NCBI RefSeq assembly: GCF_014839805.1
Contig: NC_051129.1
Coordinates: forward strand, 2,852,001 to 2,916,000
DNA: 64,000 bases
Origin: Manduca sexta
Lineage: Eukaryota; Arthropoda; Insecta; Lepidoptera; Sphingidae
Direction of reading: 5' to 3'
Shown here: positions 22,206 to 36,026 of the stretch, piece after piece
How positions within the stretch are numbered: position 1 is the stretch's first letter
How the letters are laid out: every line of letters starts with the position of its first letter
Program-made: the position numbers and the translations under genes
The notes under the pieces: model-generated
Database searches by the model: none
Told to the model about the DNA's origin: nothing
Seen by the model: only the letters and a program-made list of their open reading frames with translations

Positions 22206-25200
22206 AAACTATTTTCTACTCAAACTAATGTTTCCCATCTTAGAATATATACCTGCCTTTAAGTGAAAAAGTCACAATGAATTGTGTATTGCTCAATACA
22301 AACTTTTCCTCTATAACATTTAATATTCCACAAAAACTGCTCATAAATTATAATCAGCCTGATCAAAAGTAAAAGAACCACTTCTACGGCAATAACTAGC
22401 AAATAAGGGTAAACGGTTGCATAAGCTTATTAATTATGCAGTAAATATATCCACAAAACTGTGTTTTAATTAACATTCCATATTGAATTGTCCGAATTAA
22501 AAAATAGGGTGACTGCCAGGACTGGATTAAGTGTGAAGCAATGGGTGTAGGGGCCCTTTGAGAAATGTAGTTACGCTGATGTTAAAATAAAACTAGTTTA
22601 CGGATTCTATCGTGGATTTTAGATTATAATTTTCCCCCGACGATTCGAAGACTGTAGCCTTTGTGGCACGGGGCGATGATTAAGTTGAGCTGAGGAGTTT
22701 GATATAGGTAGAGATGATTTAAAGGGTGGAATAATGATATCATTATGATCGTTTTTACGAGTAAATCTTTGCTATCATTGAAAATGGTTCACAGAAATTT
22801 ATACTTGCTGAATAGTTAATTCGATACCTATACTATATCTCTCAACCTCTTTGGGGCGTTTTATAGGGGCTCGGTGACTTGGCCCTTGATGGAGTGGAAT
22901 GGAGTCCAGATAAAGCGTTGACTGACGAGAGAAGATATAGCATTATATGTAGCGTGGGTATTTTATCATGAGTTCACGATAAATGTTCCAGACAGACACA
23001 ATGTAACGTCTACCCTTCGACCTGATTTTAAGACTTATTTTCCAATTATTTAACATCTTAATCTGGCCCTGATCAAATTAAATAGACAAGTCCATGTCCA
23101 TTACTGGAGCATTCACTATAACTAGTTTAAGAAGAATCTCTGCCATTGTAACCTCCATGCCAAGCCAGCTGTTAAGGTATTGTTTGGATTATGATGTGGG
23201 TTTATGGGTAACCCAAATTATAACCATGTAAACACCTTTGCTTATAATAGAGGTGAGTATGGATAGTGTTTTTGAAAAACATTTTATTTTAGGTATATTT
23301 TTGTATATCAAGGAATTTATTACCAATTTGCACTGAGTGAGCATGGAACAACGAGGTTAATAGAGCCCGTATTGCTCGTAGATGAAAATCGACATAAAAA
23401 TCTAAATGCAAGGAAATATATTCACAAGGTTTATGCCGCAAAATGATTTACTGTTCTTTAAACTGGCTGTGGTTTAAGTACCGGTTAGGGTTGTCACGAA
23501 TTTTATAATTTCGTGATATATTTTTCGTATTAAACCCCGCAGTCAACACTGGAAGTAACTTGTGAATGGGATGCTGGAATCCCCCGGCTTAGTCACTGCA
23601 GAGGCCTGTAGGAGTATTGGGAGGGGATATCTCGGAAAAGAAAGTGTGGGGGAAGGAAAAGGAACCCTCTTAGGATGGGCGGCGAGGAGAAGACCAGGAA
23701 ATGTTCGCGAGCCCTCCTAGGCCTCAATCTGTAGTTACAAATATGAGGCACACTGGACTGTGTGTCCAGGGCCGCGTCAAATGTCCTTCTATGCATGGGC
23801 GTGCCTTTGGTGCGACGACCGAGCGCACAAAAATTGGATATTTTAACAAATATGAATGTGGCACATTGACAGAGGTCTCGAGTTGTCTTACAAAGTAAAA
23901 TATTTGTATGCCTTATTTGTCTCTTGTGTAGATAGCATGGATAATCTTTAATTCATCTGGATTATGTTATGTTTTTTGTAGTTTTCTTCTTTTTATCATT
24001 TTACCTATTTCTAAAATTTCGACTCAATTGTTGAGGTTTAGAGGTAACCCTAGTCTGAACACAATGCCTAGCTATCGCCGACGCGGAAACGAAACACATG
24101 TATTTAAAATTACAGCCCCATTAGCATCAGCGTGTTGTAGAGACCCATTCATATAACTTACAAGTGAACACGTTTTGTTCTCTTGCTAAATAAATATTAT
24201 AATAAAAGATATTTTCGTTTAAAATCTTGTAGTGTAAGAGTATCTGTCCCAAATCTTGTCATCATCATCATCCTAAGGTTGCAGTCCACTGCTGGACATA
24301 GGCCTATCCGAGGTACGCCGGTCTGCTGCTTTATGCATCTAGTTCCTGCCGGTCCTCTTGTGCGAGTTATCCGCCATCTAGCTAGATGACGTCCCTCCCA
24401 AACTCAAATCTTGTATTGTATATAAAAAAAGTGTGAGGTTTCGACTTGCCAATAAATTGTAGTCACAGTATTGTCTAACACATCAAATAACTAATTTTGG
24501 CAGTTTAAATATTGAGGAACCATTTTGTCTTCTTCCTGTTATATCCCACTCTGATAAAATGGCGTACTGAAATTTGAATCATGTTGCAGGATAGATTTAC
24601 TTTTGTTTTCTGCTTACAACAACATTTCTCTCTGGAAGACCCAGGCCTAGACGGTTCCTAGAAAACGTAAAATTTTGAAATTAAACTAATTTTCCGGATT
24701 TTATCGCGGTTTTTTCTTTTTTATTTTTCTCCCGACGTTTCGAAGACTTTGCAGCCTTCATGGTCACGGGGGGGACTGAGGTGTTGTTCATCTGCAAAGT
24801 CAAAGTTACAATATCTACCTACATTTTACAATTATACAACTTTTTAAAATTTTAGCTGTTGGTGGTCCGATCCGATCATAAAATTTTGCCCAACTCAAAA
24901 TTCAAACTCAGGACCTCTGGATCCACAGTCCACGCTTCTAGACCAAGGTAAATATTATAGAACCATTTCTAAAATATGTAAATCGTTATCGGGTCCCACT
25001 AGGTCTCTGAGATATTTCACACATTCCACATAGCGTGTGCTTTGGAACCATTGTTATTAATTGTTTAACGAGATTTGAGCAGTAATGCTTGGTGAGAATT
25101 ACACACTGACTTAGTTTTAGTTAGTTTATTCTTGTGTAAATAAGGACTATTTCGAAATCGATATTCTGAAGGGTAAACATTAGAAGTAGGTTTATATTAT

Positions 25201-27291
25201 AAATTCGCATTGGGTTTAGGAAGCAAATTTTATTTCTTATTTAAAAACTTTGTTATTATCGGTTTAGCCACTGATATATTATGATCAATAGGGACCGTCC
25301 GATGCTTGATTTTGTACATTATTCTATATTTAATAGCTAATAATACGAAAAAGAAGCACTCCTGCGCAAACTGCATCAAAATTAGTTAAAAAATGAGCCA
25401 GTAATTTATATTTCAAATATTGTAATGTGTAGAAGTAGGCGCGTTGTAGAGATATCGCTTCATCTCTTTCTTTTGAATGCGTCGTAATTCTCGATGACGT
25501 CAAATGTGGGTACTGCGTCTCATTTCAGTTTCTTGTTATTTACCCCTTCCACCGAAATTCAAAGACATGTAACTTGTTGATTTTATACCGGATTTTAATA
25601 GTTCCTTCTGTGTTATAATTTATATAACGTAAATATTTGATAATAGTAAAGCACAAATATGAGTCCGGCGCCCTATTGTATATCTATAAATTATTTTATT
25701 TCGTCATTGTCATTGGCATTGAGAATCCAAAATTCTTTCCTTTGACCCCACATCACCCTAAAATCAGCAACCGTTAAAACAGGCACCACTCCTGCGCACT
25801 CGCATTTAACACTACAAACATATGTAGCAGGTAAACTCGTTGTTAACCGCACATTATTGTAATAACAGTTGGAGCCGTGTCAATCGCGCCGCCGCACCGT
25901 GTAATGTATGTGATGGGATAATACCGTTATTTTGTCACACCGTGTGGCGCTGTTTGAAGGAGATCGCGATTTAATTCTAAACCAAAGCCTTTAATTTTTT
26001 CCTTTTAATTTTATCCGTGGTGCTTTATAGCTAGCTTTGTTGTAAAGGTCCCTATCCTTGAAGTTAAAACGCCTGCTTAGTTCATTATTTTGTCTCCCGC
26101 ATTGCTATGGAGGGAAGTGGACAATTAATGATTCCAACTCCTCCCTATCTTTCTATTTGATTAATTTCGTTTGCGGGATAATGACATATTAGGTTTTCCT
26201 GAGACTCGCCAAGCTTCACCGCTCGGTGTCATAAAATGCGTGCCACTGCTGATCCTGGCTTACAGGAGTTGTAGTGGTGGGTGTGAGGGTAAGAAAGTCT
26301 CTAAACCAAAACCTTAACTATAATTACTTAAGAGAATAGTAGTATGAGATTTTGTTTTTTAATTTTATCTTTTCCGTTGATTCAATAAAGGGTTGTGTGT
26401 TTTACTAATTGGGTTGTCAAGAGCTGGGCAGCGAGTTTATGCTATTTGATATGTAGCTTTTAAATGGGGGAAGTTGGGAGGGAGTTGGTTTTGAGGAAGG
26501 GGAGAATGGTGGATAGGATCCTTTTTTTTTGTTGAGCGAAGATGGGAAGGTAAATGTTCGCGAGCCCTATAGACTGGCAAATGTCTAGTACATGGGCGTG
26601 TATTTGATGTGGAGACCAAACGTACAAGAATTGCTCCGGGGGGAATTGTAAAGTTAGAAATATTTGTAAAGAATGACCACTGAAAATACTGGACCAATTT
26701 TTCTAAATAGGAAGTTACGTTATCTGTGAATCTTATTTTATTCTGGGAAGGGACATTAACGAGGGAAACTACGTGCAAAATCAATTATGTTTTATTTCAA
26801 GTTTAGGTCACTAGGTATAGTTAATATCATACACTAATAGGTATTGATGTAGCAGTCTTCAGCCTCACGTACTTTAATACAAGAATATCTGAATTCTCTA
26901 ATTCTCAATATGTTGGGTGATGTTTCTACTGTTTAAGGGCGGTCGTATCGCTTACCATCAGGCGAATGGCAAGCTCGTCTCGTCATTCAAATCAATAACA
27001 AAAAAAAATACTGCACCAAGTTCAATTTGATAACGTTAAATGAACCTTTGATAGTGTTTAAAATAACGCTATCTCCTATCAAATAAGACACAAATAGAGC
27101 CTAGTTAAGATCAGTTGACTTACGGTAAGCGTCATTGTATGATAAACAAATCGACGCGGCACGAGATTGCATCGATTGTCTATTACTTATTTTATTTACC
27201 AGCTTAACAGCTTCATCATTATGATTTTTTTTATGTTTATGCGAATGTTGGACATTGGAAGAAAACTATTTAATGGATTTTATCGTGGTAC

Positions 27292-27579
27292 TCCTACTAA
27301 TAATAAATGCGAAAGTTTTTGAGGATGGATGTATGCATGTATGGATGCATATTATATATGTATGCACATATGTTTGTTCTACTTTCACGAAAAAGCTACT
27401 GAACTGATTTGGATGAAACTTTACAGTAATATTGTTTATACATGAGAATAACATATGGGCTACAATTTATAATAATTTTGTGTAATTTGGTCATGATATA
27501 ACGATACATAACAAGTAAGTTGGAAAAAATCTATCCCGGAAAACTCCTTCACGCGGGCGAAGCCGCGAGCAAAAGCTAG
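27292..27579 (+). mobile_element. Helitron-like element, duplicate of 14288-14576
   Basis: Same element in duplication copy 2, with the same TC start, GC hairpin and CTAG end. One A fewer in a homopolymer. Confidence 0.7.
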
Positions 27580-28258
27580 TTATATATAATTGTAAAATGT
27601 AGGTTTGTAATTTTGACTTTTCGGAAGATCAACACCACAGCTTCGCGAGCATTAAGGCTGCAAAATTTTCGAAACATCAGGGGAAAATTATAATATAAAG
27701 AACCGCGCGAAGAGTCGTAAAATAATTTTATTTCAGTGTAATCGTTGCCATCTCTGTGTATGTCCAGTAAGTTTTATTGTTGGGCAATGAATTAGAAAAG
27801 ATTGACATGTTTCTTAGTGCTAATGATGGATATCCGATTATTTGTGGATGTTTAGACGTTTCGATAGAAATAAATACAGAAACCCGTGAATGGTTTGGAA
27901 GGAAATAGGAATTAGCATGATTAATCTATCATTGATGTATTCATAAAATTCTTGGTACTGACTGAATGATACAGTAATTGACTGACGGACAGACAAGCAT
28001 ATTTTAAACCTATAGTTTTAGAAACATATAGTTTTACAGTTCCTAACGCAGTGACGATAAGAGTTTTGGAAAGTCATCCCTAAATCTCAATGCTAATTTT
28101 GTAAACGTCGCATTTCTTAGACCTTCAGAGTTTTGCACAGAACGGTACAAAACCCACGCTATAATGTAATTCTAGCGGATATGTTTAACAAACTTGGTTT
28201 CTCATGTACTACGTTTTTGCAACATTTCTAGAAGGGTTATTTATATAAGCGTTCTTTT

Positions 28259-28482
28259 AGACGTCCCCGGCAGTGACCCTACCGCACCTGATGATAAGTG
28301 AAGTGGGGTCCAATAGAATGTCGACCGATGAGAGATGATTACCCCTCGACAGTCGAAGCAATTATGCCGGCCTGTTGGAATCGAATATACACAGGCTGAT
28401 CCCGGAACGCAACGGTTTTAACACCTTGTGTATGGTGGTCGCTATACGGGCGAATATAAAATATATCCTACCACCAGCAGGT
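28259..28482 (+). repeat. Repeat family B, duplicate of 15257-15480
   Basis: Same family B insertion in duplication copy 2, essentially identical in sequence. Confidence 0.7.
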
Positions 28483-30905
28483 GTAACGTCAATCTCACTT
28501 AGAAGTAGAATAAAGTTTGGTAGAAGAAAAAATCACAAGTATCTACATAAAACAAAGATGTTACCTATACTATATGGACAAGGTTTAGCAATTCTAAACA
28601 TCCTGGTTTGCGTTACAGCATTTAATTATAGACTATTTGGGTAAGATATTAAAAGTTTAGATGCATTTGTTTTTTTACCAAATGCAGGTTTTTCGTTACC
28701 AAGTTTTTTGGGTAGATCACGATCAATCAATTGTTGTTGATATCCTACTAGTAATATGTTAATATGAATATTTATAGTATGCTTATTAGTTGACTAGCAT
28801 GCGGCTCGGCCCGCATGAATTTTTTTTTACATATTTACTCGGGATAAAAGTAGCCTATAGCACTAATAGGAAGCTAGATTACTGCTTTTTATTTGTGAAA
28901 ATATTTCAAAACTGGTGTAGCGTATCTTGAAATTAGCGCGTTCATACAAACAAACTATTCAACTTTATATATTAGTATAGACATTTTTTGTGTACATCAC
29001 GATCTATAATTTTTGTTGATATCCTATTAGTAATATTTTAATGTTGATATCAAAATTATCATTATTAGAACATATGGCATTAGCTAAGATGTAAGCTGTT
29101 TGTGTGATAAAATGCATGCAAACCGGTTCACCAGTTTCTGTATTTCTTTCTAATAAATATCCATTATCATATACTTTCGCCTTTATAAGAGTAGGATTAA
29201 AATTCAGAGGAGGTAGAACTACTAGAAGAATTGAAGGTGGCTTTAGGATCCTTTGAAATGATACCAGATTTCGATTTCCACCAATATAATTAAATATCTC
29301 AATTATCTACGGCATGACTGCACCATAGCGATCTTCAGTGAAAATGTAAAGTATTTGATTGAGCCATAAAATCCACGCCGTTAAATTTTCTACAGTGGAT
29401 GTAAGAAATCTGCATTTTTAACTAATTTCGAAAAAGTGGTTTTATCTGGTTTGATAATCTTGCATGTAAACATAGTTCAGTTAAACCATTATGCATTCCA
29501 TCATGTAATTTGCAAATAGATGTTCAATGTATATATAACCTAACCTTTAACCCCAAATAAGTAAGAGGCATATAAGCGGCGGTGGCCTAGGGAGCGCCAT
29601 ACTTTTAAATAGAGATGGAGCAGTTGCGCTCAGGAACCTGGTATTATTTCTCCCTTAAAAAAAGCACCTAGGCCCAGGACATGATATGACAATGACGACA
29701 GACACAAACTAACTGATAACTTTAGGAACGTCTGGGTATATCAACCACACTTCATTGATCTTATATCGGGGGATTCTACTGCCATTTTAGGAGCAAATTC
29801 GAGTCCTTGGATTTACTATTTTCTTTTAAAATTACTTGCTGCACAACTTGGGACCTCACGACGCTCTTTCTCAATTTAAATTGCAATACCGGAATGCGTG
29901 ATATTACACGTAAAACAAACCAAGTGTTTTGCGCGTGCGACGATGTTTTATGCATGCTGTACGGACCGTTTCCGGCCATTCTTGCTTACACTTTTCGCGT
30001 CGGGAGTTTTTCTTCAAATTCCTTAGCATTTCTAGTTTTTATTAGCATCTTGATGTCCCGTTTGAGTGCGGAATTCAACTAATGTTCAATTTATTAGTAA
30101 CTAAGTTATGCTTCCGGATTGGTCTGTGAAGCATCTTTTTCGAGATAAAATTCTTGGAAAATTCGAAGATGTGGTGTTAGTGGAAGAATTAATATTTGAC
30201 ACACAATTACTTTTACGGTTTTGACAGGTCGGCAGGAAATCTTTAGGAACGTTTATATCCAGCTTTGGACTCCAATTGGCTCATGACGATAAATCACACG
30301 TATACTCTTAACCTTTTACTTCGAAGCGGTAGGCACAGGCGCAATTGGCACACCTACTTTCTGTCATATTGTGATAGGGTGCGAGCCTATTGCCATCTCG
30401 GGAATTCCTGACTCCGGGCTAATACTGAGTAGTAAAATAATATCACTTTGCCCGACCTAAATGATGACACTTACATCATTTGCAGCCACGATTCATATCA
30501 ATAATATCATCACCTACACAAGTAATATCACACTCTTATGAGCCAGTCTCCACACCGAATGAAGGCCCATCCACGGGCGTCACACATTTGTCGCGGCCTT
30601 AGATACACAGTTAAGTGTGAATATCTCATGTTTGCCAATTCACATTGAGGCATATAGGGGCTCGCAAACATTTCCTAGCCTTCTCCCCTCCTTTCCTCCT
30701 AAGAGGTTTCCTTATCTTTATCCACACTTCATTCCCACCTATCCCCCCCCCCAATAAAAAGTAAAATCACTCAATCAATCTATTTTCCCAAGACTCACTT
30801 CAAATTACTTTCATTACTTTAAAAATACTATACTCAAGTACTTTATGTTTACTTACAAATAATACCATTCTTCAATTACTTGGTCTTGCAAACTACATCG
30901 TTTTA

Positions 30906-32039
30906 TTATTAGATCAGCTATAAATATAGTTTTATGCTCTTGCGCAGGTTTATGCAAAAGCAATCACATAACAATAACACTATAGCACGTTTTAAACATC
31001 AGAACCAGTCCAATCGTCCTTCAACTAATAAGGATAACGCTACATTATGTAGTTTTATTGGATTTGTATGCCCATGTTGAAGACGAAAATGCGCGTTTGA
31101 CGTTCTTACAAATTTCTGAGAATTAATTATTTAAAACTTGACAGAATACGATATGTTCTATAAAGGTGTTTTTTGCTTGACAGGTGTGTCTTGCGAGAAA
31201 TATATTTGTAAGAATGTGATTCGTTTTTAATCATCGGATTAAATATATAGTTAGTATTCATATAATAATTTCTGTAGAGAAACTGTCAAACTATAAAGTA
31301 CTGGCTCTTAAGGTTGATATTTCTTCATCACCTTAAAGATTAGTTATAAAGAATACACTATCCTTCCACATTTCGCGAATTTCACACTTTCAAGAAATAA
31401 TTCTGGCCGTTTTGCGAGAAGAAAATAAAATGTTTCAAAATATTCCTAGAATAGGTTAGTAATTCCTACCGGCATTACTCGATTTTATCGCAAATGGTCT
31501 ACAAACCTGATCCACATTCCCGGATTTGAACAAAATACTGGATATTTATGATCTTGAGATAAGTGTTTCTACTCTAAATTCCGAGAACAAAATTGTTTGG
31601 AAAAGTTTGTTTTCCTCGAAATTTGTTATACATGTATTCGAATTTTACTCACATACTTATTATGCGAGTAAAGATAGGCTTTAAACACCATAAAACAAGG
31701 GACAATTTCGCTTGTTTGTAGCCTAAAAAACTCGTATTTGTATCCTTAAAGAAGTAGGTAAGACAACTTAAGGTAATAATTGGCATTCACTGTTTACCTA
31801 GGTCATACATTTCATCCTATGTCACAGCATCATTGGGCATGAACGGTAATCTCGTTAGTAGCGTATTTATACCAAGATCTCAGGCCTCCAAGACTTTACT
31901 TATATACTCACGAATAAATGTACGGGATAAAGTAGTGTTAGTGCATACTTTGAGTGTATGCATACCTGCTAGTTTGGGCCGACGACCAATTTACAGATAC
32001 CAGGTACTAGAGGGAGATCAAAACAATATACTAATATAC
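30906..32039. other. Intergenic DNA after the second duplication copy
   Basis: No coding frame or known repeat was seen. This is what follows the duplicated segment on the second copy, and it shares nothing obvious with 18000-21705. Confidence 0.5.
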
Positions 32040-32042
32040 TTA

Positions 32043-32280
32043 CCCCCTTATTCATAGACATTATTTATCTAAGCTCTACCTTTGGTGTGATAACAAGTCT
32101 GTTTCTCAGTGCTGACGGCATTGCAGCCTTCGCAGTGCGTAGACATAGGGCCGTTGTGATTGGCTAATATTGAGATGCAACTTGAATCTAGTTGGCTGTC
32201 AGATAAACAAAGCTGAAAAACAGACTTGTTATTACAGCAATGCTCGGTCCTTAGATAAATGACGTCTATAAATAAGGGAG
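32043..32280. mobile_element. PIF/Harbinger-type MITE, copy 1
   Basis: 238 bp with terminal inverted repeats: left CCCCCTTATTCATAGACATT, right GACGTCTATAAATAAGGGAG. It is flanked on both sides by TTA (32040-32042 and 32281-32283), the 3 bp target duplication typical of PIF/Harbinger. No transposase. The second copy is at 60073-60332. Confidence 0.75.
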
Positions 32281-32592
32281 TTACTAAATATTTACTTAAT
32301 ATATACCTAGTTTTTTTTAAATCTTAAAGGTCATTTTTATGTATGTTTTTTAAAATTAATAATTAATACTGCCAGACCCTTTCTGTCGTCGCCATCTTTG
32401 ATTGCGTCATTTGTTAAATAACACGTGGTGCTACGAAAATGTGAATGTATTCTTGGGCTGATTTTTCAATCCGATAAAATTTATTAGGTGGATAATGTAA
32501 AACTCAAACGAATTAAACTGCATAGTATTTTGACTAATTACTACTTTCCCTTGTACTTTAATACTAATTTGCCACTACTTCAATACTTATTT

Positions 32593-32812
32593 GTCTTGGT
32601 GGCATAGTTATACTACGGTACGACTGCAGTGCTGAGGTCTCGGGTTCGATCCATGGGCCGGGCAAACTGATATTGGGTTTTTCTATTCAGAAATAGCCCG
32701 AAGTTTAGAATTAGTATCCGATATAGCGTTACGCTCTCCCCTAATACAACTTGAGATGGAATACACACAGCGCAAAGTGGGTGCACCTGATACAATTCTG
32801 CCTACCTACCGA
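32593..32812 (+). mobile_element. tRNA-derived SINE, family A
   Basis: Head tggtggcatagttatactac, B-box-like gggttcgatcc, body attgggtttttctattcag, tail with gcgcaaagtgggtgc. Diverged but full length. Confidence 0.7.
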
Positions 32813-33944
32813 ATTAAAAAACAGATTTGTGTGCATGAAGTTGTCAATATGTTATACTTTTACAATCAGTCAGATTATAATTCATTAGATATGTTATTTT
32901 TCTATAACTGTCATAAAATTTAAGGCCATAGTCGAAACTAATTATTAACAAGGATAAATGTTGTCGATATAGCTATAGAATATATATCTCATCTCAATCA
33001 ATATAAATAAATCTAAGTGCAATAGTTGCACATCTGCCTACCTCAGAGAGTACAGGCGTGAGCTTATAAAGCAATAAACTTGAAAAGATAACTTCAAACC
33101 AATAAAACAAATTGATGTTAGATAATTGTGACCATAACGGCAATATGCAGGAAATCATAAAAGATAAAAAAGCAACACGATTCTGATTTGTAGTATGGCG
33201 TTCTGTAAAAACTAGATCCACACGAGATGCGAAGGGCTTTGTATTACCGTTTATCGATAATTATTGAAAACAATCTTAGCAGCGACGTTTAGTGAACATT
33301 TCCTTTCTTTTATTACCAGGATATCAAAGTAAAACATGTAAAATTTTGGTTCCATTCAAACTAATAAATACTTTATAATATATTCGCATTAAAAAATAAA
33401 CATGTTATAATTATACTGTAAATATTTATGTAATCCTCAGTAATTTTTTTTACGTGGTATTGCTGCTTTTTCTGGGCTATCATTAAACATCATGCAAACA
33501 AGTAAATAAATTTATATTATCATTTAATTGTACAAAAAATCATTAAAGTGCCAAGTGAACAAGGTCTTAGACGCGTTCGAAAACTTCATTCAAATCGCAT
33601 TCATCTAATGTTTATTATTTTAATCACAAGGTTCATTAATATTTTAATTGGAGGTGTGATTACGTTCCAGTCCGTTCGGAAACCTTCAATTATGCACTTG
33701 TTCAAATATTGTTCTTGTTAATGCCCCCACGTACGACCTTGCGGTATATTCATAGAATATATTTATTTCGCAATTAAGAATTTATTACTTAAAGTATGTA
33801 TTCAATGTTGTAAAATAATAAATCTATAATAATTAGATTCTTTATTCATAAATTCGCTCCAAGAGACCATTTGTAGGAGAGTGTTTAAGATTCTAAGCCA
33901 ATTTCAATGACATGAATGTAAAACTCATCCTCTAGCGTATTTTT
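32813..33944. other. AT-rich intergenic DNA
   Basis: No gene, repeat boundary or regulatory motif that I can support. Confidence 0.5.
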
Positions 33945-34182
33945 AGACGTGCACAGCAAAGTGTCCTTAATGCACCTGATGGTAAGTGGAGTGGGGTCCA
34001 AAATAATGTCGGCTGACGAGAAATGATTACCCCTTAGCAGTCGATACAATTATGCCGGCCTGTTGGAACCGGATACACAGGCTGATCCCGGAACGCGACA
34101 CTTCGTGAGCCACTATAATTTTTAACACTTTGTATACGGTGATCGCTATCAGGGTGGATATAAAATATAACCTACCACCAAC
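33945..34182 (+). repeat. Interspersed repeat family B
   Basis: Near full-length copy from gacgtgcacagcaaagtg to cctaccacca. It has cgcgacacttcgtgagcc, a part missing from the 15257 copy. Confidence 0.7.
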
Positions 34183-34318
34183 AAATCGACTGTATTAGGG
34201 CTCGTTTTTGAATGCAGTGTCTCACTTTCCCTGATTAGACCACAGTAAATACAGCACGACCCGCATACCACAATTCGCTAATTGTATTGCACCATAACGT
34301 TATGATTTATGACATTAA

Positions 34319-34508
34319 AATAAAACTATTTTGATGATTTGACCGCGGGTTTTATTTTATAATTTGCAAACAGAAATAGTCTAGTTATACAATGAAGATA
34401 TTGTAACTGACTTTTCGGATGACCAACACTTCAGTCCGCCCCGTGACCACGAAGGCTGCGGTCTTCGAAACGTCAGGAGAAAATTATAAAAGTTTGATTT
34501 TAATTTAA
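34319..34508. repeat. Repeat family F with both inverted ends
   Basis: The left end aataaaactattttgatg and right end gaaaattataaaagtttgat are rough inverted repeats. The right half carries ccccgtgaccacgaaggctg and tcttcgaaacgtcagg. Its inverted layout suggests a foldback or TIR element. Confidence 0.5.
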
Positions 34509-34510
34509 CA

Positions 34511-35783
34511 TTCGCGTAAACGTAAAAAATCATTATTAAGACATATTTCTAAGTTATCAATTACAATTCCATTCAAATCATGAACACGAATGTCATGTTG
34601 TCTTGAACCAAAATCGAACTTCAGATTCATACAAGATTTATAATTACCATTCGTACCATATTTGTACGGGTGTATTTCAACGTGGGTGCTGCGAATGCAA
34701 CCTTGGCATACTTGTTATTGTTCATTGATGAATGTCGTACGTTACTCATCACTGTAGTGCGGATATACTTGTATGGTAATGGTAAATCGCATTCTTAACT
34801 CACTCAGAACTAAGTAACTTAACTCAAAATTCTGAATTTTGTCCTATAACCTTATGACAAGAAAACGACAAAATTATAGAATATAAACAGAGATTCCCAG
34901 TTCCGACGGCCGCCCAATTCACTGCCTTCTATTGTTTTCAAACCTTTTTTATTAATTTCCCACAAATCGTCTTTTTTGAGTTAGTTCACTTTATTTCTAA
35001 AGGTGCGAAATATTTTTTACAGGTGACATTGTCTTACTATAGTATGCTTAAAGCTTTAACTGTCGCACTCAGAGATGTCTATTTGTTACCCTTGCCTGTT
35101 ACCTACTAAGGTAAAAATAACTTACCCAATTAACAAAAGCAAAACACGATTTGACGAAGTGCACTGAAGTTGTTTACCTGCAACAAAAACAATATTTCCA
35201 TCAGACAATCTACTTAACTGACTTGATTTTAGGTGATTTATTTGTTTTCAGTATAACATGTTTACGCGAAAATAGACTTTAAGCACACTGGAAGGAAGTA
35301 CTAAAACATAAACACCTAATTACGGAAAATATTTCAAACATAACATTATTTACGAGAGGTGAAAGATGCTGTGAACTCCGGGCGATAATCGTAAAAGTAT
35401 TGGGAACGCTGTTTTTATGAAAATTCCTCGCGTTGCTGACGTGACAGGGGAAACAATGCTGGCTGACGGCCAGGGGAAACACAGTTCGATACGACACGAT
35501 AATTTATCGGATATTTGTTTAATAAAAATTTACTTGCAGCTGGAACCCCAAAAGCCCTTCCCGCCATATAAATCCAACTATATCATTTTCCGAAATAAAA
35601 TCTTATAAATTAGACTACAATTGGGTCTATCTGTGTACGGATTTTCAAACAAATAAATTTAGCGGTTAATGTACTTATCTTCGCAGACTTACATAGTAGT
35701 ACATTGTATGGTGATACCTAGAGTAAGAAACACAGGATTTTATGATATAAACATTGAGATTCTAAGAAGTCAAATGATATTGA
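34511..35783. other. Intergenic DNA
   Basis: No supported gene. A slightly GC-richer patch near 35340-35560 has short open frames on both strands but no recognisable protein. Confidence 0.45.
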
Positions 35784-36026
35784 TTGAAAGACAATCATAT
35801 TTTAGCGACAATCAGTAAACTTTTGAGGAGAGCGATCTAAAGTTTTTTTTTTTTGATAAAAAACTTCACAGAAGTTATACTTTTTATTTAATAAAGTAGG
35901 GTCTAATGTAAGATTTTCTTTCAGCTACAAAATCTAGATCAAACGACGCAGAAAAATCTAACCATTCCAAACATTATATAATTCATTTTCAATACATTTG
36001 TCGGCTTAGATATAACTGCATTTCGA
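35784..36026. mobile_element. TIR-type MITE, copy 2 (decayed)
   Basis: Matches the MITE at 8214-8457: ttgaaagacaatcatatttt at the left, cggcttagatataactgcat at the right, and shared interior phrases such as acgacgcaga and atataattcattttc. The inverted ends are more diverged than in copy 1. Confidence 0.6.

Larger units (their letters stand above)
22206..30905. repeat. Large direct duplication, copy 2 (8.7 kb)
   Basis: Begins at the first base after the N run and matches 9186-17999 in the same order and orientation. It holds counterparts of every repeat listed for copy 1, shifted by about 13 kb. Because the match starts exactly at the contig edge, the left boundary of the duplication is not a biological breakpoint. 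Most likely this is an alternative haplotype or an unmerged contig overlap. Confidence 0.97.

Noticed and set aside
21640..22266. A 208-codon frame spanning the N run
   Set aside because: Most of it is unknown sequence, and the flanks are unrelated contig ends.
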